Origin: Thermodesulfovibrio thiophilus DSM 17215
Lineage (GTDB): Bacteria; Nitrospirota; Thermodesulfovibrionia; Thermodesulfovibrionales; Thermodesulfovibrionaceae
NCBI RefSeq assembly: GCF_000423865.1
Contig: NZ_AUIU01000011.1
Coordinates: forward strand, 264,696-328,695
Reading direction: 5' to 3'
DNA: 64,000 bases
Both the position numbers and the translations under genes were made by a program. Positions within the stretch are counted from its first letter, which is position 1, and every line of letters starts with the position of its first letter. Shown here piece by piece: positions 9,280-17,689 of the stretch. The notes beneath the pieces are model-generated. The model was not told the DNA's origin. It was given only the letters and a program-made list of their open reading frames with translations, and searched no databases.

Positions 9280-10230
9280 CTATTTCCCCTTTATTGAAAA
9301 AAGTTCTTCAATAAATGTCTGTGTAATTTTTACTGCCTCTGGATGTCTCATTATTAACAGGTCTGCTCCAGAAATCAGAAATGAACATGCTGTTACTGCT
9401 TCCCACATTAAAGCCCTTTCATGAAGACTGCCCCAATCAGGAATTTCTACTTCAGATGCCTGCGTTTCCTTTGTTTTCCATACATAAAAACCCACATCTG
9501 CAACCATTGGCTGACATAACATAGTATCTCCCTGAATCAGTCCCGCAATTCTTATCCTCTCCATAACTGAGTATGTATATTCAAAACCATAGCCTAATGC
9601 TGAACACATTGGATCTATAATTATTTTATCTTTTGGAAAACCTGTCTGGGTAATAAGGATATCTAACTGCTTTGCAAGGTTTACATCGAGCTCAGACATT
9701 GCAATAAGATAATGCCCACCTGCCACTGAAGCTGCAGCAATTGTCTTGTAATTACTTTCCTGTGCTTTTCCGATGATGCAGTTATAACCTCTTGCAGCAT
9801 CTGCAACAACAGGAAGAACCTCGGCATCTTTTTCAGTATGGTTACTTCCAAGAATTATAAGAGGAAGATTTATTTCATCAAGTAGTTTTTTAACCTTATC
9901 AGCTGCTTGTTCAGAAGAACTATCCTTACTGTCTGGATGAGTGCTTGCAAGTCTTAGGGCTATTGCTTCTGCACCGATAGATTCACAGAATTTTGCCCAT
10001 CTAATACTGTCATCCCATACTGAAGAGTAAACCTTTGCAATTTCCTCTGGATAATCCTCTGGTGTGACATCCTGAATTTCAAACGCAATCAAGGGCTTAT
10101 GTGGAAATTCACCTTCAAAGAAATGAAAGGGTAATGCTGATGCTCCTCCAAAAGATGCTTTTTTATCCCTTCCAAATACAATTTCTGGGATTTTCCCATT
10201 ATATGTTTCTTTCACTATTTGAAGGCTCAT
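9280..10230 (-). CDS. acsD: Corrinoid/iron-sulfur protein small subunit
   Basis: AcsD is the TIM-barrel partner of AcsC; together they hold the cobamide that is methylated by AcsE. The 316-residue protein begins MSLQIVKETYNGKIPEI and contains the family segments FEIQDVTPEDYP and DPMCSALGYGFEYTYSVMER. An AAGGTG ribosome-binding site precedes the ATG at 10230. It lies between acsE (8 nt upstream) and acsC (directly abutting). Archaeal CdhD is the homologue. There are no anomalies. Confidence 0.96.
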   Translation of the reverse strand: MSLQIVKETYNGKIPEIVFGRDKKASFGGASALPFHFFEGEFPHKPLIAFEIQDVTPEDYPEEIAKVYSSVWDDSIRWAKFCESIGAEAIALRLASTHPDSKDSSSEQAADKVKKLLDEINLPLIILGSNHTEKDAEVLPVVADAARGYNCIIGKAQESNYKTIAAASVAGGHYLIAMSELDVNLAKQLDILITQTGFPKDKIIIDPMCSALGYGFEYTYSVMERIRIAGLIQGDTMLCQPMVADVGFYVWKTKETQASEVEIPDWGSLHERALMWEAVTACSFLISGADLLIMRHPEAVKITQTFIEELFSIKGK

Positions 10231-10238
10231 GTTACACC

Positions 10239-11021
10239 TTATATTTCAAGATAAGAATGGGCATAAAGAGTTTTGCCTGTAATAACATTTATTGTTTTAA
10301 CCACTTCGATTACTTCTGCGGGATTTACAATTGCTGCTGATAGTCCTTCATACATCAACAGAGCGAAAAAGTATTTATTCAATACGGGTCTTAAATGTTT
10401 TGGGCATCCATTTGAAAGATTGCTGAGCCCGACGATTGTTTTCATTGGAGGGTCATTGAGTTCATGAAAAAGTCTCACTGCTTTTAAAACTTCTTTTGCC
10501 TGATTCTGAGAGCCAGATATCTGTAATACCAGTGGATCGAGATATATATCTTCAAGTGAAATTCCATACTCTACAGATTTTTCCATTAGCTGAACAGCTA
10601 TTTCAACTCTTTCTTCAGCATCTCTTGGAAGTCCTCCTTTCCCAACTGTAAGAGCAATTATCGGAACGCTGTATTTTGCTGCGAGTTCAAACATAATAAA
10701 CCTCTCAGGATCAAGAGAAGTAGAATTGATCAAAGGCTTGCCCCATTGATTATTATGAATTTTAAGCCCTGCTTCCATTGCTGCTGGATTGGTTGTATCA
10801 AGTGATACTGGAAGAGGAACTGACTCCTGGATTGTTGTTACTATCCATTCCATTAGCTCTTCCCCTCTATCTTCAGCAGGTCCTATATTTGCCTCAATCA
10901 TTTGTGCACCGAAGTTCCATTGCTCAATTGCTATCTGTTTTATTGGCTCTTTATCCTTTTTTATTAATGCTTCACGAACTTTTTTTGAGATAATACTCAG
11001 TCTTTCGCCAATAATAAGCAT
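10239..11021 (-). CDS. acsE: Methyltetrahydrofolate:corrinoid/iron-sulfur protein methyltransferase
   Basis: AcsE moves the methyl group of 5-methyl-tetrahydrofolate onto the cobalt of AcsCD, linking the folate branch (metV-metF at 37-38.7 kb here) to acetyl-CoA synthesis. The 260-residue protein is a single pterin-binding TIM barrel of normal length: MLIIGERLS at the start, SLDTTNPAAMEAGL and LINSTSLDPER in the middle, and VGLSNLSNGCP towards the end. It is related to the pterin domain of MetH, but its size and operon position make AcsE the clear call. A strong ribosome-binding site (GGAGGACATAG) precedes the ATG at 11021. It is the first gene of the acs operon. Confidence 0.95.
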   Translation of the reverse strand: MLIIGERLSIISKKVREALIKKDKEPIKQIAIEQWNFGAQMIEANIGPAEDRGEELMEWIVTTIQESVPLPVSLDTTNPAAMEAGLKIHNNQWGKPLINSTSLDPERFIMFELAAKYSVPIIALTVGKGGLPRDAEERVEIAVQLMEKSVEYGISLEDIYLDPLVLQISGSQNQAKEVLKAVRLFHELNDPPMKTIVGLSNLSNGCPKHLRPVLNKYFFALLMYEGLSAAIVNPAEVIEVVKTINVITGKTLYAHSYLEI

Positions 11022-11049
11022 CTATGTCCTCCATGAAGTTTCATAGAAA

Positions 11050-11109
11050 ATTTTAACATAAATTCATAATTCTATCTTGATCTTCGATATTTTTTGATTT
11101 CAATATCAA
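11050..11109 (-). promoter_or_regulatory. acsE operon promoter region with an upstream inverted repeat
   Basis: On the minus strand a TGT-TAAAAT extended -10 lies at 11050-11058, with no good -35. Further upstream, 11094-11109 reads TTGAT-N6-ATCAA on either strand, a perfect 5-bp inverted repeat centred about 58 nt before the expected start. That position would suit an activator of a promoter with a weak -35. The spacing differs from the N4 of an FNR box, so I do not name a regulator. Confidence 0.35.
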
Positions 11110-11131
11110 AACATAAATCTAGCTTGAGTTT

Positions 11132-11860
11132 TTATTTTTTCTTCGATTCAATCAAGTTAATTGCTTCTTTTAGGTTCACTGTTCCATGATAGAGAGCTTT
11201 ACCAATTATCACTCCCCAGAGACTTTCAATTTCTGAGAGTCTAATTATATCGTCAATTGACGACACTCCTCCCGAAGCAATAACGGGAACTTTTACAGCT
11301 TCAACAACAGCTTTTGTAGCTTCAATATTCGGACCTGATAGCATCCCATCCCTCGATATATCAGTATAAATTATTCCCCAAATACCATAGTCTTGCATCT
11401 TTATAGCAAACTCTGTTGCTTTAATATCTGTAACTTCAAGCCATCCTTTAACAGCCACAAATCCATTTTTTGCATCTATTCCAGCTATAATTTTGTCCGG
11501 GAATCTTTTGCATACATATTTTGTAAAATCAGGATTTTCAACCGTCACTGTTCCGAGAATAACCCTGTCAACTCCTGCCATAGACAGAAGCTCGATATCT
11601 TCTAATTTTCTAATACCTCCACCAACCTCAATGGTTCCATGAAATGTTTCCCTGATTTTTTTTATGGCTGGAAGGTTCTGAATCTTGCCTGATTTTGCTC
11701 CATCAAGATCAACAACATGAAGTACTTTTGCTCCTTCGTTCTGCCACTTTAACGCAGCTTCCTCAGGATTATTGTAATAAACAGTAATATCATGAAATTT
11801 GCCCTGACGAAGTCTTACACATTTGCCATCTTTTAGGTCAATTGCTGGAATTATATGCAT
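11132..11860 (-). CDS. hisA: Phosphoribosylformimino-5-aminoimidazole carboxamide ribotide isomerase
   Basis: HisA catalyses the Amadori isomerisation in histidine synthesis. The 242-residue TIM barrel begins MHIIPAIDLKDGKCVRLRQG, with the catalytic Asp in AIDL, and the second catalytic Asp is in IIYTDISRDGML; phosphate loops are GGGIR and ASGGVSS. The start at 11860 fits the family N-terminus. A frame open to 11923 adds 21 residues with no family match. No Shine-Dalgarno sequence precedes 11860, but an extended -10 (TGT-TATACT) lies 5 nt before it. The gene stands alone between acsE and the divergent lptC; no other his genes are present here. Confidence 0.95.
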   Translation of the reverse strand: MHIIPAIDLKDGKCVRLRQGKFHDITVYYNNPEEAALKWQNEGAKVLHVVDLDGAKSGKIQNLPAIKKIRETFHGTIEVGGGIRKLEDIELLSMAGVDRVILGTVTVENPDFTKYVCKRFPDKIIAGIDAKNGFVAVKGWLEVTDIKATEFAIKMQDYGIWGIIYTDISRDGMLSGPNIEATKAVVEAVKVPVIASGGVSSIDDIIRLSEIESLWGVIIGKALYHGTVNLKEAINLIESKKK

Positions 11861-11865
11861 TTTGT

Positions 11866-11874
11866 AGTATAACA
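11866..11874 (-). promoter_or_regulatory. Extended -10 at the hisA start codon (leaderless candidate)
   Basis: TGT-TATACT on the minus strand (-10 hexamer at 11866-11871) is followed by only 5 nt before the ATG at 11860, so transcription is expected to begin at or next to the start codon. A recognisable -35 is absent. Confidence 0.45.
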
Positions 11875-12014
11875 TAACCTTCCGGTACTGAATGGATAAG
11901 CCTGTTAATGTGTTAAAGATCATCTTTGCATTAAATTATAATAAGATGAGGAAATTATAACATCTTCAAATTTTTTAAACAGTTTTTATCAAATCGCACC
12001 TTAAGGATTTTTTA

Positions 12015-12023
12015 TGGTATATT
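12015..12023 (+). promoter_or_regulatory. Extended -10 before lptC (leaderless candidate)
   Basis: TGG-TATATT (-10 hexamer at 12018-12023) lies 9 nt before the lptC ATG, and no Shine-Dalgarno sequence occurs between them. No -35 match is visible at 16-18 nt spacing, so the promoter would rely on the extended -10. Confidence 0.4.
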
Positions 12024-12032
12024 TAAACAGAG

Positions 12033-12554
12033 ATGAAAAAAATTGTATTAATTTTGGCAGGCTTGATAAGTGTAGGTATCTTACTTTTAGTCATTGATTA
12101 TATGGATAAGGAGTCCCCAATAAAGGTAAAAATCTCAATGGAAGGTTCAGTTTTTAAAAACGCTGAATTTATTCAGAAGAAAGATGGTCAGTTAAAGCTA
12201 AAGCTTGCATCTGATGAAGCCTTTATGAGTGATGATGGGAAATTTATGGATTTGAAAAATCTTACAATGTTTTTTCCTGATAAAGAGTTTACAGTAAAAG
12301 CTCAGCGAGGCTTTTACTATCCTGAAACCGGTAATCTTACCCTGAGCGGAGGCATTGAAGGATTTTCAAAGAATTACACAGTTTATGGTACAGAAGCATA
12401 CTGGAGTCCAAAAGAAGGAACTCTTTATTCAGAGAAACCACTTAAGATTGAAACTAAAAAATTTTCTGTCAATGGTAATTCTGGAAAAGCTAATGCTGAT
12501 TTAGTAGAACTAAATAAAGGGGTGGTGGCAATTGTATACGCTAATAAGAAGTAG
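12033..12554 (+). CDS. lptC: LPS export ABC transporter periplasmic protein LptC
   Basis: This 173-residue protein has one N-terminal membrane anchor (about residues 4-22) followed by a periplasmic beta-jellyroll of the LptC type, with the segments GFYYPETGNLTLSGGIEG and NGNSGKA. LptC takes lipopolysaccharide from the inner-membrane LptBFG transporter and passes it to LptA. It heads the run lptC-lptA-lptB-rpoN-hpf-rapZ, and its end overlaps lptA by 23 nt. Its presence shows that the host builds an outer membrane with LPS. The start is the only ATG near the membrane anchor. Confidence 0.88.
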   Translation: MKKIVLILAGLISVGILLLVIDYMDKESPIKVKISMEGSVFKNAEFIQKKDGQLKLKLASDEAFMSDDGKFMDLKNLTMFFPDKEFTVKAQRGFYYPETGNLTLSGGIEGFSKNYTVYGTEAYWSPKEGTLYSEKPLKIETKKFSVNGNSGKANADLVELNKGVVAIVYANKK

Positions 12555-13017
12555 CCTGATATTTTTAGCTTTTTTTGTTCTGATTATCAATCCAATTTTT
12601 GCTGAGGAGAAAAAAGAAACATCAGAGCCCATTATAATAACTTCGAAGACTCTTATTAATGACAGTAAGGCAAAAACAGCAACTTTTGAAGATAATGTTG
12701 TTGCTAAAAGAGGCGAGGTTACTTTATATGCAAAGAAAATGATTGTTTATTATGAGGATGAACAGAAAGATGGAAGTATCAAAATGATTGAAGCAATTGG
12801 AGATGTAAAGCTTATAAAAGGTGATAGAGTTATAACTTCCCGTAAGGCAACTTATTATCCTGAACCAGAAGAAAGAGTAATCTTTACAGGAGAACCGAGA
12901 GCAACAGAAGGGAAAAATCTTGTTACAGGAGAAACAATTACGTATTTTATGAAAGATGACAGATCACTGGTGGAAAAAAGTAAGGCTTATTTAAAAGAGA
13001 AAAAAACCGAAAAATGA
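12532..13017 (+). CDS. lptA: Periplasmic LPS-bridge protein LptA (OstA-like)
   Basis: The 161-residue protein has a signal peptide (hydrophobic residues 7-24, cleavage probably after IFA-E) and an OstA-like beta-jellyroll with repeated strands such as ATFEDNVVAKRGEVTLYAKKMIVYYE and IGDVKLIKGDRVITSRKATYY. It forms the periplasmic filament between LptC and LptD. There is no ATG near the signal peptide; the TTG at 12532, behind a purine-rich GGGGTGGTGG, is the only sensible start. It overlaps lptC by 23 nt and lptB by 4 nt (ATGA). Confidence 0.88.
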   Translation: MYTLIRSSLIFLAFFVLIINPIFAEEKKETSEPIIITSKTLINDSKAKTATFEDNVVAKRGEVTLYAKKMIVYYEDEQKDGSIKMIEAIGDVKLIKGDRVITSRKATYYPEPEERVIFTGEPRATEGKNLVTGETITYFMKDDRSLVEKSKAYLKEKKTEK

Positions 13018-13751
13018 GTAACACTTTAAAAGTAGAAGAATTAAAAAAGAGTTTTGGTAAAAAGGAAGCTGTTAAAGGCGTTAGCTTCAGTGTGCATAGT
13101 GGTGAGGTTGTTGGACTATTAGGCCCAAATGGTGCTGGTAAGACAACCACTTTCTATATGATGATTGGAATAATAAATCCTGATAGTGGGAATATTTTTC
13201 TTGATGACAAAAATATCACATCAATGCCCATTTATGAGAGAGCGAGGCTTGGTATAGGATATCTTCCTCAGGAACCTTCTATATTCAGAAAATTAACAGT
13301 CAGGAATAACTTGAAGGCTGTTCTTGAGATTAAATATGATGGTAATAAAGAAGCAATGCAGAGGATTGATGATGAGGTTAATCAACTTCTTGAGGAGTTT
13401 AATCTTACCGAGTTTGCCGATAGAGAAGGTTATAAACTTTCAGGCGGAGAACGAAGAAGGGCTGAAATTGCAAGGGCAATTGCATTGAGACCTATTTTTA
13501 TGCTTTTTGATGAACCTTTTGCCGGCATAGACCCTCTGGCTGTGGTTGAATTAACCAAGACCATAAAACAGCTTAAAAACAGGGGAATAGGCGTAATAAT
13601 AACTGACCATAATGTTCGAGAGACTCTTGCTATAACTGACAGAGCGTTTATAATACACAGCGGCAAACTCCTTGCTGAAGGCTCTCCTGATACGCTTGTT
13701 AACGACCCTGTTGTAAGAGAAGCATATCTTGGAGAGGAGTTCAGATTATAA
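13014..13751 (+). CDS. lptB: LPS export ABC transporter ATPase LptB
   Basis: LptB is the cytoplasmic ATPase that drives lipopolysaccharide extraction by LptFG. The 245-residue protein has Walker A (GPNGAGKTT, near residue 37), the Q-loop in YLPQEPSIF, the signature LSGGERRR, Walker B (IFMLFDEPFAGID) and the H-loop in ITDHNVRE. It overlaps lptA by 4 bp and shares one base with the rpoN start (TAATG), so translation is tightly coupled. The length and motifs are typical. Confidence 0.96.
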   Translation: MSNTLKVEELKKSFGKKEAVKGVSFSVHSGEVVGLLGPNGAGKTTTFYMMIGIINPDSGNIFLDDKNITSMPIYERARLGIGYLPQEPSIFRKLTVRNNLKAVLEIKYDGNKEAMQRIDDEVNQLLEEFNLTEFADREGYKLSGGERRRAEIARAIALRPIFMLFDEPFAGIDPLAVVELTKTIKQLKNRGIGVIITDHNVRETLAITDRAFIIHSGKLLAEGSPDTLVNDPVVREAYLGEEFRL

Positions 13752-15166
13752 TGGCACTTGAACAGCGAGCAGATTTAAGACTAACTCAAAAACTTGCACT
13801 TACACCTCAGCTTCAACTTCAGCTAAAACTTCTTCAGTTGCCACAGCTTGAGTTAAGTCAGTATATTCAGCTTGAATTAATGGAAAATCCAATGCTGGAA
13901 CTCGATGAGGATCTTGAAAATATTCAGGAAAAAGAGCAGACAGTAGAGGAATCCGATGAACCATTGGCTGTTGATAAATTAGAAAAAATAATGATAGATG
14001 ACTATTTCACTGAAAGAGCAGATGATGGAAGAGACCTTGGATATTTTAATCTTGGCATAGAAGAAAAACCATCGTTTGAACTTTTTTATTCAACAACAGA
14101 TGATTTATGGCAACATTTGTTGTGGCAGTTAAGATTGAGTAAAGCTCCGGATAAAATAAGAGTGGTTGCAGAGATGGTTATAGGAAATATTGATGAGGAC
14201 GGGTATCTTAAGGCAACAGAAGAAGAAATAGCAAAAATGTCTGAAACAGATATTGAATCTGTAAAAAAAGCTATTGAAGTTGTTCAGGGATTTGATCCAG
14301 CCGGAGTAGGTGCCAGAAATCTTAAAGAATGTTTAATTTTACAGATAAGAGCACTTGAATTGGAAAATACAATCATTAAATCTGTGATTGAAGAATATCT
14401 TGATGATATAAAAAAGAAAAAGTATGAGCATATTGCCAGAAAATTAGCTATTTCAATTGATGAAGTTATAAAGGCTGTTAAAATTATAGAAAAGCTTGAA
14501 CCTAGACCCGGTAGAAACTTTTCTAAAACAATGGTAAATGTTCCAGTCCCGGATGTTTATGTAAACAAAGTTGAAGGTCAATATCAGATCATATTGAACG
14601 ATGAAGGAATTCCAAAATTACGATTGAATAAACTTTACAGACAGCTTTTTACAGAAAAACAACTTCAGACTCAGGAAAGAAAATATCTAAAAGAAAAGTT
14701 TAAAAATGCAGTTGAGTTTTTAAAAAGTTTAGAGCAGAGAAATAAGACAATTTACAGAGTAACAGAGAGTTTACTCAAATTTCAAAAAGATTTTTTTGAT
14801 AAAGGAGTAAGTTATTTGAGGCCTCTTAATTTAAGAGATGTTGCAGGTGAGCTTGGACTTCATGAAAGCACTATAAGCAGAGTAACCTCAAACAAGTATC
14901 TTGCATGTGAGCACGGTATATTTAATTTTAAATTTTTCTTCAGTAATGCTTTATCTTCAAATCAAGGGAATGTCTCTACTACCCTTGTAAAAGAATTGAT
15001 TCAAAACATTATCAACGAAGAAAAAGCAGAAAATCCTCTTTCTGATAAAGAAATTGCAGAGATACTTCAGAAACGGGGGATAGATATTGCCCGTAGAACT
15101 GTTGCAAAATATAGAGAAGAACTTAAGATACCACCAAAGCCTTTAAGAAAACTAAAAAAATATTAG
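13751..15166 (+). CDS. rpoN: RNA polymerase sigma-54 factor
   Basis: RpoN directs RNA polymerase to -24/-12 promoters that need an enhancer-binding ATPase. The 471-residue protein has the glutamine/leucine-rich activator-interaction region I at the N-terminus (LALTPQLQLQLKLLQLPQLEL), an acidic linker, the core-binding domain, the HTH around GLHESTISRVTSNKY, and the C-terminal RpoN box (ARRTVAKYRE) about 20 residues from the end. The lptB-rpoN-hpf-rapZ order is the one known from many Gram-negative bacteria. I did not find a convincing -24/-12 promoter in this window. Confidence 0.96.
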   Translation: MALEQRADLRLTQKLALTPQLQLQLKLLQLPQLELSQYIQLELMENPMLELDEDLENIQEKEQTVEESDEPLAVDKLEKIMIDDYFTERADDGRDLGYFNLGIEEKPSFELFYSTTDDLWQHLLWQLRLSKAPDKIRVVAEMVIGNIDEDGYLKATEEEIAKMSETDIESVKKAIEVVQGFDPAGVGARNLKECLILQIRALELENTIIKSVIEEYLDDIKKKKYEHIARKLAISIDEVIKAVKIIEKLEPRPGRNFSKTMVNVPVPDVYVNKVEGQYQIILNDEGIPKLRLNKLYRQLFTEKQLQTQERKYLKEKFKNAVEFLKSLEQRNKTIYRVTESLLKFQKDFFDKGVSYLRPLNLRDVAGELGLHESTISRVTSNKYLACEHGIFNFKFFFSNALSSNQGNVSTTLVKELIQNIINEEKAENPLSDKEIAEILQKRGIDIARRTVAKYREELKIPPKPLRKLKKY

Positions 15167-15177
15167 GGAGGAAAATG

Positions 15178-15699
15178 ATGAAAATAACCATTAGAGGCAA
15201 GAATATCGATGTTACAGAAGCATTGAGGCAGTATATTGAAAAGAGAATAAGCAAATTTGACAAATTTTTAAATGACCAGTCAGAAGCGGTGGTAACAATA
15301 AGTACCGAGAAGTTTACACATAAAATAGATGTTCTTTTAAAAGTAGATGGACATTTAATTCAGGCTGAAGGGAAAACTGAAGATTTATACTCAGCAGTTG
15401 ACCAGGTTGTAGAAAAACTTGAAAAACAGATTTTAAAGTATAAAGAAAAGATTCAGGACAAAAATAAAAAAGAAACTATAAAATATCCATCCACATCTCA
15501 AGGGAAACCCGAGTCTCCCAAAGGAATTGTCAAATATAAAAAATTTGATTTAAGACCGATGTCTCCTGAAGAAGCAGTTGATCAGATGGAACTTTTAGAT
15601 AAAGATTTTTTTATGTTTATCAATTCCTTCACAGGAGATGTTAACGTGGTATACAGAAGAAAAGACGGCAACTACGGATTAATTGAACCTGCCAGATAG
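15178..15699 (+). CDS. hpf: Ribosome hibernation promoting factor, long form
   Basis: The N-terminal 95 residues form the S30AE/YfiA domain that blocks the tRNA and mRNA path of the 30S subunit. After a charged linker, residues from about 118 form the C-terminal domain (KYKKFDLRPMSPEEAVDQME) that lets long HPF dimerise ribosomes into 100S particles. The length of about 173 residues is normal for the long type. Two ATGs are adjacent (15175 and 15178); the second has the better spacing to GGGAGG. It lies 11 nt after rpoN and is probably needed in starvation. Confidence 0.93.
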   Translation: MKITIRGKNIDVTEALRQYIEKRISKFDKFLNDQSEAVVTISTEKFTHKIDVLLKVDGHLIQAEGKTEDLYSAVDQVVEKLEKQILKYKEKIQDKNKKETIKYPSTSQGKPESPKGIVKYKKFDLRPMSPEEAVDQMELLDKDFFMFINSFTGDVNVVYRRKDGNYGLIEPAR

Positions 15700-15713
15700 G
15701 TTGGAATATTGCT

Positions 15714-16565
15714 TTGCCCCTTGAAAAATTTATAATAATAGTAACAGGGCTTTCCGGAGGGGGGAAAACTGTTACTATTAGAACGCTTGAGGATATAGGT
15801 TTTTTCTGCGTTGATAATTTGCCACCTCCTGTTATTCTTGAATTCCTGGGAATGTTGAATGAATTCAGCAGTTTTAGAAATATTGCAATTGGAATTGATA
15901 TCAGGGCTCAGCAATTTCTTGAAAAAGCGACTGAAGTTCTTAAAAAGATAAAAAATCTTTATAAAACCGAAGTTCTATTCATGGAAGCTGACGATGAAAC
16001 GATTCTTTTACGGTATAAAGAAACAAGAAGGCCACACCCTCTTTCAGGGTTGTATAACGATTTGCTTAAGGCAATCAAGCAGGAAAGAGTTTTACTTTAT
16101 CCTATTCGAAGTTGTTCAGACCGGATTATTGATACATCCAACTTTAATCCTCATGCATTGAAGTTTTTAATCCGCTCACTATATGGAGCAGAAGAGATAT
16201 CTCCTTCAGTAACTGTTATGTCCTTTGGTTATAAAAAAGGAATTCCTGCAAATGCAGACCTGGTGTTTGACGCAAGATTCCTGCCAAATCCTTATTTTGT
16301 TCCTTTTTTAACAGATTTGAATGGAACAGATGAGGAAGTAAAAAACTTTGTATTAAAGCAGAATGAAACAGTAGAATTTTTAAAATATATAAAAAATTTT
16401 TTGAATTATGCACTTTCAGGGTATAAAAAAGAAGGTAGACCTTATATAACAATAGCAATTGGATGCACAGGAGGAAAGCACAGGTCAGTGGTTATAGCAG
16501 AAGAGATAGCAAGATATTTGAGAAGCCTTTTTGTAAATTCTGTGGTGATTCACAGAGATTTATAA
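15714..16565 (+). CDS. rapZ: RapZ-type nucleotide-binding RNase adapter
   Basis: This 283-residue protein has a Walker A motif (GLSGGGKT, residues 11-18), the family segments IEDIGFFCVDNLP-like near residue 27 and RRPHPLS, and the conserved C-terminal part with SFGYKKGIP, DARFLPNP and IGCTGGKHRSV. In E. coli RapZ controls glucosamine-6-phosphate synthase through small RNAs; in Gram-positives the homologue YvcJ has other roles, so the exact job here is open. No ATG is available; a TTG at 15714 is the most likely start. It is the last gene of the lptC-rapZ run. Confidence 0.9.
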   Translation: MPLEKFIIIVTGLSGGGKTVTIRTLEDIGFFCVDNLPPPVILEFLGMLNEFSSFRNIAIGIDIRAQQFLEKATEVLKKIKNLYKTEVLFMEADDETILLRYKETRRPHPLSGLYNDLLKAIKQERVLLYPIRSCSDRIIDTSNFNPHALKFLIRSLYGAEEISPSVTVMSFGYKKGIPANADLVFDARFLPNPYFVPFLTDLNGTDEEVKNFVLKQNETVEFLKYIKNFLNYALSGYKKEGRPYITIAIGCTGGKHRSVVIAEEIARYLRSLFVNSVVIHRDL

Positions 16566-16567
16566 GT

Positions 16568-16608
16568 AAATTTTAAGAAGACCATAAAAATTTAAAATCT
16601 TAAAATTT
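16568..16608. repeat. Inverted repeat abutting the ATP synthase promoter
   Basis: AAATTTTAAG (16568-16577) and CTTAAAATTT (16599-16608) are perfect 10-bp inverted copies, 21 nt apart. The second arm ends 1 nt before the -35 box of the atp promoter. It could be a regulator site, or an AT-only hairpin at the end of the rapZ transcript; no U-tract follows, so a standard terminator is unlikely. Confidence 0.35.
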
Positions 16609-16609
16609 C

Positions 16610-16638
16610 TTGACAAAATAAACTCTGTATGGTATGCT
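16610..16638 (+). promoter_or_regulatory. Promoter of the ATP synthase operon
   Basis: A consensus -35 TTGACA (16610-16615) and TATGCT (16633-16638) are separated by 17 nt, with TGG immediately before the -10. The start is expected near 16645, giving a leader of about 47 nt before the first atp gene. Confidence 0.7.
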
Positions 16639-16691
16639 TTTTTGCAGTTGTTTTTCAAGGTCAAAAAAATCTAACAGAAAGAAGGTGGGGT

Positions 16692-17111
16692 ATGTTAGAA
16701 TTCAACAATTGGTTTTTTGTGTTAATGGTTCAATTCTTTATTCTAATGTTTATTCTTAATGCTATCCTATTTAAACCCATGATGGAACTTTTCAGACAGA
16801 GAGAGCAAAAAGTTAAAAGTGCTCTTGAAGAAGCTCAACTGATGAATGAGAAAAAAGAAAAAGCAATTGCTCAGATGAATGCAGATTTAGCTCAGGCAAA
16901 AGCTCAGGCAAAGCAGATTATTGATGCTCTGAGGGAAGAGGGGCTTGCTTATCAGAGAGACGTTGTTTCTAATGCTGAGAAGGAGGCTGTTCAACTGATT
17001 GAAAAAGCAAGAGCAGAGATTAAAGCTGAAACAGAAAAGGTAAGAACTATGCTCAGGCAGGAGATTGTGAGACTTTCTGAAGAGATTGTCAATAAACTGG
17101 TAAAGGTTTAA
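16692..17111 (+). CDS. ATP synthase F0 subunit b'
   Basis: This 139-residue protein has one N-terminal membrane helix (about residues 5-25, WFFVLMVQFFILMFILNAILF) and a long charged alpha-helix, the layout of the peripheral-stalk b-type subunit. Together with the next gene it would form a b/b' heterodimer that links F1 to the membrane. The start at 16692 has AAGGTGGGG just upstream; an in-frame start at 16629 would add a segment that includes the promoter region and is rejected. The a and c subunit genes are not here, so F0 is encoded at two loci. Confidence 0.9.
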   Translation: MLEFNNWFFVLMVQFFILMFILNAILFKPMMELFRQREQKVKSALEEAQLMNEKKEKAIAQMNADLAQAKAQAKQIIDALREEGLAYQRDVVSNAEKEAVQLIEKARAEIKAETEKVRTMLRQEIVRLSEEIVNKLVKV

Positions 17112-17122
17112 ATGGAGGCAAT

Positions 17123-17689
17123 ATGAGAAAATTGATTGTTTTAATATCCATAATGATAGTAATGATTGCATCTTCAGCAATTGCTGCTGAGTCAGAACAT
17201 GCTGGAGGTAGTTTAAAAAGCTGGATTTATCAGATTATTAACTTTGCTGTGCTGGTATTTATTCTGGTTAAATTTTTAGGTAAACCAATGAAAAATTACT
17301 TTGCCCAGCGGAAAGAATTAATAGAAAAGAGCATCAGTGAATCTCAACAGGCTAAAGAACTTGCTCAAAAAGCACTTCAGGAAGTAGAAGAGAAACTTAA
17401 ATTAAAAGATAAAGAAGTTCAGGATATTCTTGATACTGCTAAAAAAATTGGTGAGCAGGAGAAAGCGCAGATTATTCAAGACAGTGAAAAATTAAAAGAA
17501 AAAATTCTTGAGCAGGCAAAGACGAATATAGAATTTGAGGTGAAAATGGCTAAGGATGCTTTAAGGCTCGAAGCTGCGGAGCTTGCAATCCAATTGAGTG
17601 AACAAAAACTAAAAGAGAAAATCACACCTGAAGAGCAAGAAAAGCTTCTTCAGGAATCAATAAAAATAATTGAGGAGCGGAAAAATTGA
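17123..17689 (+). CDS. atpF: ATP synthase F0 subunit b
   Basis: The 188-residue protein starts with a signal-like hydrophobic stretch (residues 4-21, ending SSAIAA), then a second hydrophobic helix at about 35-50 and a long helix rich in Lys, Glu and Gln that forms the peripheral stalk. The extra N-terminal hydrophobic segment before the usual membrane helix is seen in some deltaproteobacterial and Nitrospirota b subunits and may be cleaved. It follows b' by 11 nt, and its stop overlaps the TTG start of atpH. Confidence 0.9.
   Translation: MRKLIVLISIMIVMIASSAIAAESEHAGGSLKSWIYQIINFAVLVFILVKFLGKPMKNYFAQRKELIEKSISESQQAKELAQKALQEVEEKLKLKDKEVQDILDTAKKIGEQEKAQIIQDSEKLKEKILEQAKTNIEFEVKMAKDALRLEAAELAIQLSEQKLKEKITPEEQEKLLQESIKIIEERKN

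Noticed and set aside
11094..11109. FNR box upstream of acsE
   Set aside because: The half-sites match but the spacer is 6 nt instead of 4, so I list only an unnamed inverted repeat.
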